The notes under the pieces: model-generated | Told to the model about the DNA's origin: nothing | Database searches by the model: none | The model's input: the letters and a program-made list of their open reading frames with translations, nothing else | Shown: positions 1 through 6,395 of the stretch, one piece after another | How the letters are laid out: each line of letters opens with the position of its first letter | Numbering within the stretch: position 1 is the first letter of the stretch | Source of the DNA: Planctomycetota bacterium | Lineage (GTDB): Bacteria > Planctomycetota > Phycisphaerae > FEN-1346 | Length of the DNA: 17,668 nt | Assembly (NCBI GenBank): GCA_026386995.1 | Contig: JAPLMO010000479.1 | Span: 1 to 17,668, forward strand | Direction: 5' to 3' | Made by a program: the position numbers and the translations under genes

Positions 1-18
1 CAGCAGTTGGGCCTGAGG

Positions 19-39
19 CGCCGGTTCTAAAAACCGGCG
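19..39. repeat. short perfect inverted repeat
   Basis: The arms CGCCGGTT (19-26) and AACCGGCG (32-39) are perfect complements around a 5-nt loop. The repeat lies about 80 nt beyond the end of the minus-strand PEP-CTERM remnant and could be a weak hairpin in its 3' region. It has no T-run on either side, so it is not a typical intrinsic terminator. It may be chance in GC-rich DNA. Confidence 0.35.
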
Positions 40-118
40 TACCCAAGCACAAACGGCCCCGCGGGTCGATGGCAGTTACATGAAAGACCGCAATGGCAAG
101 AAATCGGAATCGTATATG

Positions 119-661
119 CTACTTCCGCCGCCGCCGCGCCAACAGCACCGCACCCCCTGTGGCCAGAAAACCCGGCGTCGCCGGTTCGGGGGCAACCGTA
201 AACTCAGTGATGTAGCCACTCGCCGGCGCGCCCCCGAACGTGGCTGTCTCGGGCACCACCGACCAGTCCACCAGTACCGGGTCGAGTGGCGAGCAAGAGT
301 TGCCGTTGTGATAACGGCTGCCGCGCGGGTCCTAACGCCAGTACTGATACGTCGCACCCGCGATAGCATCGCTAAAGTCCTTCGCGGCAAAGAACGCGGC
401 CTTGTACTCGCCCAGCGCCGGATCGGCTGAGAGGAAGTAGACATCGATCACGGTGTCGGCCGTCAGGGCAGCCGGGGCTGCACCAGAGGCATCCGCAAAC
501 GGCGACTGGGCATCGGTCAGGCACACCAGGTCGTTGACGCTGTTGTATGGGCTCGCGTAGTCCGGGCTAGCCGCGCCAATCTCGAACGAGAATGTCCGCG
601 GGGCCTGTGCGTTTAGAATCTAGGCCATGCCCTGGATGGTCGATGGCACCCCCGGGGCTCA
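119..661 (-). pseudogene. PEP-CTERM sorting-signal protein remnant, interrupted by in-frame stops
   Basis: Read on the minus strand in one continuous frame, this stretch ends in a clear PEP-CTERM tail: PEPATPGF, a hydrophobic segment LATGGAVLLA, then RRRRK and the stop at 119-121. In known systems such a tail is recognised by an exosortase, and the protein is sent to the cell surface or matrix. The same frame upstream reads sensibly (RTFSFEIGAASPDY, VIDVYFLSADPALGEY, GATYQYWR), then meets TAG at 332-334 between YWR and DPRGS, another TAG at 620-622, and TGA at 659-661. Protein-like sequence on both sides of the stop at 332 argues for one gene broken by point changes; CAG to TAG would be enough. 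No start codon or ribosome site is convincing. I do not recognise the body of the protein. Sequencing error in a draft genome is an alternative explanation for the stops. Confidence 0.7.
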
Positions 662-892
662 GCACGCTGCCAGCACCGCGGCAACGCGTGGCCGACATGG
701 CCCGGCGCACCCTGGCGATACGTGGGAAGACGTGACGCCCTGCTCCAAGTCAGAGCAGTCGGACTCATAAGGGTGGCTCACAGCGTTTTAGCTTTGCGTA
801 TGTGCTCGCCGGTTCTCCTGAGCCGCCGCGCAACATGCCAGTGTCCGCCTGCAATCCTAGGCCGCTCGAAAGTCCGCCGTCCCCTCAGGCAA
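662..892. other. intergenic, no gene seen
   Basis: This stretch lies between the decayed PEP-CTERM remnant and the end of the giant surface-protein gene. No open frame has both a start site and protein-like composition. No convincing intrinsic terminator follows the stop of the 893-4249 gene. It may hold further unrecognisable decay of the PEP-CTERM gene. Confidence 0.4.
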
Positions 893-3800
893 TCAGTTGG
901 ACAGGCTCAGGCTCCGCGCCCCTGAAAGACGAAGCACACCGTCCGTCGCCGCCGCAAGGCCGTCGGCGTTCAGCGGGCGCACCGCCAGCACCGCCGCCTC
1001 GCGCAGCACGTCGGGAACCGGCTCCGTCTCCGCTGCCGCCGGTTGCCCGGCAACCAACGCCTCAACGCCGCCCGAGGCCAGCAGCAGCGAGACTAGCGCC
1101 GAACTCGCAGACGCGGCCGACGCCTGCCCCGCAGCCAACTCGCTTATCCCGCCCGTCAACTGACCGGCTGTCATACCGTAATTGTTGGCTTGAAGCCCGA
1201 CGTCGTCATCGCTGACGATCCCGTCGTAGTCGTAGACGTCGCCATTGGCCCAACTCTGGTCGGTAAAGCCGTAATTGTTCGACAGGATGGAGATGTCGCT
1301 GTCGTCGACGATGCCGTCGAGGTTCACGTCGCCGATGAGCGTGTACCGCACGAGGACGGTCGTGCTATCGGCGCCCGCGTAGTCGCCGAACGGGGTGCCG
1401 GAGTCGAACCACACGGCCGATTCGCCGTTCTCGGCGTAACCGATGCCGTTGGTGGTCGAGCCGCCGGCCAGGAGCGCCGAGGTGATGCCAAGGCCGCTCC
1501 AATTGCCGCCGTTATAGCCCGCCACGATCCACGCAGCCACGTCGCCGATGGGACTCGTCGTGTCGTAGTTGACGGCCAAGAAGCCGTCACCCAAATCCAA
1601 CGCGGCGGTGGGCGATGTGCCGCCGGGCAGCAGAATACCGCCCGCCCCCACGGCTAGGGTATAGCCGTTCACGCCTATCGTCCACCCCGCCGAGCGGATG
1701 TCAATGCCTTTGACCGTCTGGTTCTGCCCGAGAACAGGCTGGCGGGTCACGGTGCCATCGAACACGGAAACCGTGTCCGGCCCCGGAACGAATCCCAACG
1801 CCCAGTTGGCGGGGTTGTCCCAGCCGTCATCGGCACCACCCGTCCACTGCTCCGACGTCACCATGCTGACTGTGATCGCAAAGACTTCGTCGTAGGTCAA
1901 CGCCGGACTGCCCGCATCTGTAGCCCGAACTTTGATGTCATAGTTGTTCTTGGTCTCGTAGTCAAACACCGCAGCGGTCTTCAACTGCTTGGTCGCCGGA
2001 TCGATGCTGAACTGGGCATTGTCACCATAGCCGGGCTCCAAGGTGAAGACCAGCGTCTCGCTATGGCCGGGGTCCGGGTCCGTGCCCGACAACACGCCAA
2101 CCACCGTCCCCACCGGCTGGTTCTCGGCCACGCTGGTTCCGGAGAGGGTGATATCCGTTGGGGCGAAAGAAGCCTGCCAACGGAAGAAGGGGAAACTCGA
2201 GCCGTCGTACATATCCCACACGGCGCTAAAGTCCCAGGGATTGAATGTGTTGAGGGCGGTATTAGTATATACGCCGTGGCTCGGATCGGTAAAGGCGTTC
2301 CGGTCGGCTTCGTTGTAAGTGACGAACCCATAAAGATGTGGTGGTTGTGTCGCTCCCATCCACACGCCGCAGTTCGAAATTGTTCCTATAAATCCATCAT
2401 GCCTTACATAGTATTTTTGTACAAATCCTGAAATAGGGCTATTGGAGCGAAGAATCGTAGAAACAACGCCTATGTTGTAGGAGTTGTAGATATTGCCCAA
2501 GTAAGAATACCCAACCAAGCCACCTACTTGGTAATCGCTGGAAACTTTCCCTGCGTTATAAGAGTTCTTGATGGCGCCCTGCTGCTGCCACCCTACCAAT
2601 CCTCCGGCAAGACCATTATTGACGACGGTCCCGACCTGAGAAACGCTCCCGGTGTTATAGCAGTTGGAGATTATGTTGTAATTCCACACAGTCAGCCCTG
2701 CTGCAAACCCACCGTTATTCATGCCCTCGCCAGGCCCCCCGGCGGAAACACTCCCTGCGTTATAAGAGTTGGAGATGGGGCCGTAATTAAAACTTCCGAC
2801 CAATCCTCCGGCGCCGGCCATGTTAAAGTTCGCGAAAATATTCCCGGTGTTATAGCAGTCGGAGATGGGGCCGTAATTATCACTTCCGACCAATCCTCCC
2901 GCTACACCGCTGCCGGAGATATTCCCGCTGTTATAGCAATTGGAGATATTGCTGGAGGAGTAAGTCCTCCCGGCCAATCCTCCTACACGATAACCGGAAA
3001 TATTCCCGATGTTATAGCAATTGGAGATGGTGCCCTGATTCCGCCCGGCCAACCCTCCTGAATAACTCGCTGAGGAGACACTCCCTGTGTTGTAGCAGTT
3101 GGAGATGATGCCTTTATTCCAACCGGCAATGCTTCCTGTGTAATTGTCGGCGCCTGCTATGTAACTGGGGCCGGTGATGGAGCAGTTGACCATGCCGAGA
3201 TTTGTAATGGTGTTCATGTTGTAACCAAAGAGGCCTACATTGGTCTGAGATAGGTCAGTAATATTAATGAAGAGGTTCGAGATGGTGCGGCCGTCTCCGT
3301 CTACTGAGTGATAGAACATGCTGTCTGTCGTACCTCCGATGGGAGAAAATCCTTCCCGCCCGGTGCCCTGGCGCCAATTTATGGTGACTGAGGCGTCGAT
3401 ATTATTGTTCAGCTTGTAGTACAAAGCGGCTCCATCTCTCAGGCACTGCAGGCCATAAACATCATATATCAAGAATGGGTTATTGACATCGCCGTTGCCG
3501 GTGAACCGACCAAACATCCCGGCTCCGGGGGCTGAAACAGAAAAACTATTGCCTACAGAGAATGGAAAATTCGGCGGGGAGACAAATTGTCCTGAAGACT
3601 GTGAATAGTCCCCTGTTATAGTGAGAGAACGCTCCTGAGAGATCCTGCCCGCGTAACCATTAATGGTAATGGACGCGATAGTGCCTTCGAAACCGGCGTC
3701 AATATGCGACTCTTTGACGCTTGTGCCGTCAAAGATGACCGAATCTGCCGGTTGAGGCACTGCGCCGGTATTCCAGTTGGCCACATCGGACCAATTGGGA

Positions 3801-4249
3801 GTATCGCCCGAACCAGTCCAATAAACAGAGTCGGCAAATAACGGATCCGCAGATCCTAAGATGGATACAAGCGATGCCACCGCCGCAACCGGCTGAGAGG
3901 GGTCGCGTATATCCAAGATATCGAGCGCGAGCCCTCGGCAGACGTAGGCGTAGTCGCCGACCACCACCGCGTTCGCAACGGCCCCCCCCCACTGGCTGAG
4001 CACTTCAACGGGAATGTCATCACCCGGAGCCGTGGCAGGCCATTGTGGGCTGGCCTCGCTCGCCGCGCCGCCCGTGCCGGCCAGGGGGACCTCGTCGGCC
4101 CACTGGCCCTGGTTCTCGACAAAGAGGGCGGGAGAAACGCTGAAGAGTTGAACGGCCTGCTCCGGCGATGCACCGTCAAGCAGCACCCTCGGCTCAAGCG
4201 CCTCAAGCATAGGACGGGCGACAATGCGTCGAGACTGTTCCCCCCACAT
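893..4249 (-). CDS. giant modular surface protein: LEPRVLLDG leader, GLUG repeats, cadherin-like domain, dockerin
   Basis: The protein has 1118 residues if it starts at the ATG at 4247-4249, which has GAAGGAG six bases upstream; a longer frame to 4351 would run through the promoter and lacks a ribosome site. Order seen: LEALEPRVLLDG at residues 15-26, the leader typical of large planctomycete surface proteins; a short LVIVD-like piece (GDYAYVCRGLALDILDI, about 94-115); a beta-helix-like WTGSG...ANW...VIFDG module (about 135-200); eight or so GLUG-type repeats of the form N(C/S)YNxGxVS...GGLxG (about 355-595); a cadherin-like domain (about 697-795); a second WTGG...ANW...VFDG module (about 800-870); and a dockerin-like pair of calcium loops (GDVNLDGIVDDSD and DYDGIVSDDD, about 971-1025). 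The last 93 residues are Ala/Ser-rich and unrecognised. The likely role is adhesion or display at the cell surface. No PEP-CTERM or other C-terminal anchor is visible. Confidence 0.9.
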   Translation of the reverse strand: MWGEQSRRIVARPMLEALEPRVLLDGASPEQAVQLFSVSPALFVENQGQWADEVPLAGTGGAASEASPQWPATAPGDDIPVEVLSQWGGAVANAVVVGDYAYVCRGLALDILDIRDPSQPVAAVASLVSILGSADPLFADSVYWTGSGDTPNWSDVANWNTGAVPQPADSVIFDGTSVKESHIDAGFEGTIASITINGYAGRISQERSLTITGDYSQSSGQFVSPPNFPFSVGNSFSVSAPGAGMFGRFTGNGDVNNPFLIYDVYGLQCLRDGAALYYKLNNNIDASVTINWRQGTGREGFSPIGGTTDSMFYHSVDGDGRTISNLFINITDLSQTNVGLFGYNMNTITNLGMVNCSITGPSYIAGADNYTGSIAGWNKGIISNCYNTGSVSSASYSGGLAGRNQGTISNCYNIGNISGYRVGGLAGRTYSSSNISNCYNSGNISGSGVAGGLVGSDNYGPISDCYNTGNIFANFNMAGAGGLVGSFNYGPISNSYNAGSVSAGGPGEGMNNGGFAAGLTVWNYNIISNCYNTGSVSQVGTVVNNGLAGGLVGWQQQGAIKNSYNAGKVSSDYQVGGLVGYSYLGNIYNSYNIGVVSTILRSNSPISGFVQKYYVRHDGFIGTISNCGVWMGATQPPHLYGFVTYNEADRNAFTDPSHGVYTNTALNTFNPWDFSAVWDMYDGSSFPFFRWQASFAPTDITLSGTSVAENQPVGTVVGVLSGTDPDPGHSETLVFTLEPGYGDNAQFSIDPATKQLKTAAVFDYETKNNYDIKVRATDAGSPALTYDEVFAITVSMVTSEQWTGGADDGWDNPANWALGFVPGPDTVSVFDGTVTRQPVLGQNQTVKGIDIRSAGWTIGVNGYTLAVGAGGILLPGGTSPTAALDLGDGFLAVNYDTTSPIGDVAAWIVAGYNGGNWSGLGITSALLAGGSTTNGIGYAENGESAVWFDSGTPFGDYAGADSTTVLVRYTLIGDVNLDGIVDDSDISILSNNYGFTDQSWANGDVYDYDGIVSDDDVGLQANNYGMTAGQLTGGISELAAGQASAASASSALVSLLLASGGVEALVAGQPAAAETEPVPDVLREAAVLAVRPLNADGLAAATDGVLRLSGARSLSLSN
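2470..3190 (-). repeat. imperfect tandem repeats encoding GLUG motifs
   Basis: Units of about 70-105 bases recur inside the surface-protein gene. On the plus strand each contains a variant of 'gttatagcagttggagat' followed by a variant of 'ccaatcctcc'. They encode repeated N(C/S)YNxG(N/S)(V/I)S and GGLxG motifs, the GLUG family found in bacterial adhesins and peptidase-associated surface proteins. Spacers between motifs vary in length, so this is a decayed protein repeat and not an array of identical DNA units. Confidence 0.85.
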
Positions 4250-4318
4250 ATTACTCTCCTTCTTCAAGCGGCTCGAATGGGCAAACCGATGCACTGCCCC
4301 TCGGCACGGCGCTGCCAT

Positions 4319-4347
4319 AGTATACACCATATTTTGCCCGAGGCAAA
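4319..4347 (-). promoter_or_regulatory. sigma70-type promoter with overlapping inverted repeat
   Basis: On the minus strand TTGCCT (4341-4346) and TATACT (4319-4324) are separated by 16 bases, a good housekeeping-type promoter. The expected start of transcription is near 4311, leaving a leader of about 60 nt before the ATG at 4249. A perfect inverted repeat, TTTGCC-CGA-GGCAAA (4333-4347), covers the -35 box and would suit a repressor site. The operator role is inference. Confidence 0.55.
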
Positions 4348-4394
4348 CCAACCCAGCGGAATTTTCGTTGTTTTGCGTCCAAGATAATATTACT

Positions 4395-4553
4395 CTATAA
4401 ACAATCGTGCGGCAGGGGCGGCTGCGAGGCTTCTGCCGCCAACTCGCCCCGGCCCCACAGCGTAGCCCACTCGCATGCCTTGCGTGCTGCTTCAGTGAAC
4501 TGGCGAAGCATGTTCCTCTCCTCGGCGCCAGCCTGGCTGGACACCCCGTTCAT
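4395..4553 (-). CDS. possible small ORF or gene fragment, 52 aa
   Basis: An ATG at 4551-4553 opens 52 codons ending with TAG at 4395-4397. The first forty residues look protein-like and helical (AEERNMLRQFTEAARKACEW), unlike the flanking translations. There is no Shine-Dalgarno sequence. The frame is the same as that of the upstream 4689-5663 gene after its stop, but the intervening sequence does not resemble protein. It may be a relic of a larger gene. I do not recognise the family. Confidence 0.25.
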   Translation of the reverse strand: MNGVSSQAGAEERNMLRQFTEAARKACEWATLWGRGELAAEASQPPLPHDCL

Positions 4554-4588
4554 CTTGATGTTGTCAGATCGGGGCGTTGGGTGGACAG

Positions 4589-4613
4589 GAAAACGGCGAA
4601 AACCGTCTTTTTC
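4589..4613 (-). terminator. possible intrinsic terminator of the sigma-factor operon
   Basis: The sequence GAAAACGG-CGAAAA-CCGTCTTTTTC on the plus strand folds into a short stem (ACGG with CCGT, extended by A-T pairs past one bulged C). Read on the minus strand it lies about 75 nt after the stop of the 4689-5663 gene and its 3' arm runs into TTTTC. The stem is short, so termination is plausible but weak. It could also act on the plus strand, where the T-run is better but no gene lies upstream. Confidence 0.35.
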
Positions 4614-4688
4614 TGTTTTCCGGTCCGATTGGGCATCCCGGCTTAAGAACAGGGAGAGGGCTTTGCTTCCAATCAGGAAGGCGGGAAA

Positions 4689-5663
4689 TCAACGCGGCGG
4701 CTGGCGGCCGGCATCCGCCTTGTCGGCGGTGTGGGCAGGCGGCGTAAACCAATCGGCAGGCAAGGGGGCTTCGCTCACGAGATCGAATGTGAGCCGGGAC
4801 GGTTGCCGGCTGCCCTGCAACTTGGCCCGGTCAAAAACGATACGCTTCGGCATGGCCGTCCTCAAGTCGGCCCAGATCTCGATGGTTTCCGGCCCCTTTA
4901 CCTCGCGTGAGTTGCGCCGGACCCGCACGTGCCGCAATACCTCGCCGCCCGACGGCAGCGGCGCCTCGTCGAACTGCTCTACGGTATAGTCCACCCGAAT
5001 CTGCTGCAGCGTCCGGTGAAGATCGGAGAACGGCACATCCGCCATGATCGGGGGCATCGGGATTCCGCCGGCTCCGAGACCTTCCTTCGTTTCAGCCAGG
5101 ACGCCGGCCCGGATTCGCCAACTCTGCCGGCCGTCGTAGCCATCGAAGGTGGATCCGCCCTTCGGATCGTCCCGGACCAGCAGGTACTGTTGGCTGTTAC
5201 GCAGGTACAGCGTGGCATTGTCCAGACGGGGCCTTGGCGCCATCTCCGGCTTTGGGTCATCGGGGAACCGTCGCTCCGGGGGGGCAGGCAGGTCTTCCAT
5301 CTGGATGCGGTACGTGCGATCTCCAGGGCGCCCCAGAGCGCCGAGAATATCGTTGAGCGAAGCCTGGGCCGGCGCCGGGCCATTGAGGATCGCGAAGAGG
5401 CCCACCCCGATCAGAACCGTTGCCGCCGCCGCCAATGCGCCCCGCCTGGCCCATGTACGCAGTCGCAGGGCGCGACCTGCCGGCCGGGCAGTTGAGTTTG
5501 GCGCTACCGCTTCGCGGATGGCCTGCACGGCTCGCTGGGTGCGCTCTTCCCGGTGCTCCGACGCCTGCGGGTCGTACGCGTGAAGCAAGAGGGCGTGGAC
5601 CAGGCGTTCGTCCGCCTGCCGGCCGGGGCTCTCGTTCTGCAGATTGTCGTTTTCGTCGCCCAT
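4689..5663 (-). CDS. membrane-anchored partner of ECF sigma factor (probable anti-sigma factor)
   Basis: The protein has 324 residues from the ATG at 5661-5663, which has AAGGGG eight bases upstream; a longer frame to 5801 would overlap the sigma gene deeply. Residues 1-74 are charged and presumably cytoplasmic. Residues 75-94 form one membrane segment (GALAAAATVLIGVGLFAILN). The remaining 230 residues are presumably exported and have a LolA/RseB-like flavour: TYRIQMEDLP, LYLRNSQQYLLVRDD, FDGYDGRQSWR, IEIWADLRTAMPKRIVF and a final ADWFTPP. There is no HxxxCxxC zinc motif. The gene starts 5 nt after the sigma-factor stop, so the two are almost certainly cotranslated. By position and topology it is likely to hold the sigma factor at the membrane and sense something outside, which is inference. 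Confidence 0.75.
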   Translation of the reverse strand: MGDENDNLQNESPGRQADERLVHALLLHAYDPQASEHREERTQRAVQAIREAVAPNSTARPAGRALRLRTWARRGALAAAATVLIGVGLFAILNGPAPAQASLNDILGALGRPGDRTYRIQMEDLPAPPERRFPDDPKPEMAPRPRLDNATLYLRNSQQYLLVRDDPKGGSTFDGYDGRQSWRIRAGVLAETKEGLGAGGIPMPPIMADVPFSDLHRTLQQIRVDYTVEQFDEAPLPSGGEVLRHVRVRRNSREVKGPETIEIWADLRTAMPKRIVFDRAKLQGSRQPSRLTFDLVSEAPLPADWFTPPAHTADKADAGRQPPR

Positions 5664-5668
5664 GGTTC

Positions 5669-6250
5669 TCAACCCCTTACGGCCAGCACGGATTTCCGCT
5701 GGAGGCACTCGGCCACTTGCAGGCGCCCCCGCTGGAGCCGCTTCTGGATCGCCTCTTTGGTCGTCGCCAGGTGCTGGGCGATCCACTCGGCCGTCTTGCA
5801 CTGGCGGTAATGCAACTCAATCGGCTCCTGGTACATCGGTTCGAGACGCGCAAGGCAGTCCCTCAAGGCCGCGATCTTCTCGTCGAACGTGTCGCCCGGA
5901 TGCCGGTCGATCTGCGCCATCCGCTGGTCGATGTAGTCGAGGACCTGTTCGGGCAAGGACGGAACCTCGCGGGCGACCTTGCGGTAGTGCACCAGGACGA
6001 GTTTCTTGGCAATCCCCCGCAGCCACGCGCCGAAAGGACGCGTGCGGTCATACTCGCCGATCTTCCGCCACGCGATCAGCATGGTCTCCTGAAACAGGTC
6101 GTCGGCTGCAGCCTTGTCTTCGACGCTGGCTCGCAGGAACGCGGTGAGAGAATCGGCGTTCTCTCGCACGAGAACCTCGAACAGCGCGAGCGGCTCAATC
6201 GGCCGCGGGTTCTGACGGGTCAGTGGCTCGGTGTCGTCGTCCATGCCCAC
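5669..6250 (-). CDS. ECF-type RNA polymerase sigma factor
   Basis: The protein has 193 residues, the usual size for this family. Region 2 is visible as DKAAADDLFQETMLIAWRK and RPFGAWLRGIAKKLVLVHYRK, and region 4 as a helix-turn-helix, CKTAEWIAQHLATTKEAIQK followed by RLQRGRLQVAECL. It would direct RNA polymerase to a small set of promoters. Two starts are possible: GTG at 6248-6250, five bases after GAGGAG, or ATG at 6242-6244, eleven bases after it. The gene lies head-to-head with the exported-enzyme operon at 6396, so that operon is a natural target, but I could not identify an ECF-type promoter pair with confidence. Confidence 0.9.
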   Translation of the reverse strand: MGMDDDTEPLTRQNPRPIEPLALFEVLVRENADSLTAFLRASVEDKAAADDLFQETMLIAWRKIGEYDRTRPFGAWLRGIAKKLVLVHYRKVAREVPSLPEQVLDYIDQRMAQIDRHPGDTFDEKIAALRDCLARLEPMYQEPIELHYRQCKTAEWIAQHLATTKEAIQKRLQRGRLQVAECLQRKSVLAVRG

Positions 6251-6280
6251 ACTCGCTCCTCTGCCCCTTATTGTCGGTTA

Positions 6281-6337
6281 GCCCTTCCATGCGGACAAGA
6301 AAATACGCGGCGGGCGATTTTCTTGTCCGCGAAGGGC
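6281..6337. repeat. long inverted repeat between divergent operons
   Basis: The arms GCGGACAAGAAAAT (6291-6304) and ATTTTCTTGTCCGC (6317-6330) are perfect 14-bp complements around a 12-nt spacer. Beyond them GCCCTTC (6281-6287) pairs with GAAGGGC (6331-6337), leaving only CAT (6288-6290) unpaired. The total is 21 bp of stem. It sits in the 145-nt gap between the sigma-factor gene and the exported fusion gene. It could be a two-sided operator, a cruciform or leader hairpin, or a repetitive extragenic element. There is no T-run for a terminator. Confidence 0.85.
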
Positions 6338-6384
6338 GGACTTCGAGCAAGATGATACAGAAGGCGTCCGCTAAGGACCCCATT

Positions 6385-6390
6385 AGGAGT
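6385..6390 (+). promoter_or_regulatory. ribosome binding site of the fusion gene
   Basis: AGGAG within AGGAGTCAACCATG lies seven bases before the ATG at 6396 and fixes that start. The identical pattern GGAGNCNAACCATG occurs before the ATG at 9815. Confidence 0.7.
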
Positions 6391-6395
6391 CAACC

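Noticed and set aside
332..334. In-frame TAG as selenocysteine-like or pyrrolysine-type recoding
   Set aside because: There is no recoding hairpin that I could identify, further in-frame stops occur upstream (TAG and TGA), and TAG is used as an ordinary stop at 119 and after the DUF-type genes' neighbours, so plain decay or error is simpler.
2528..3061. Plus-strand frame with repeated VIAIGDGAVI-like units
   Set aside because: The periodic look comes from the antisense reading of the GLUG repeats, which explain the periodicity fully on the minus strand.
2640..3110. Possible CRISPR-like array
   Set aside because: Units are imperfect, vary in spacing and stay in frame as GLUG protein motifs; there are no uniform spacers and no cas genes.
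4250..4351. 34-residue N-terminal extension of the giant surface protein
   Set aside because: It would run through a good promoter and a strong ribosome site placed directly before the internal ATG at 4249.
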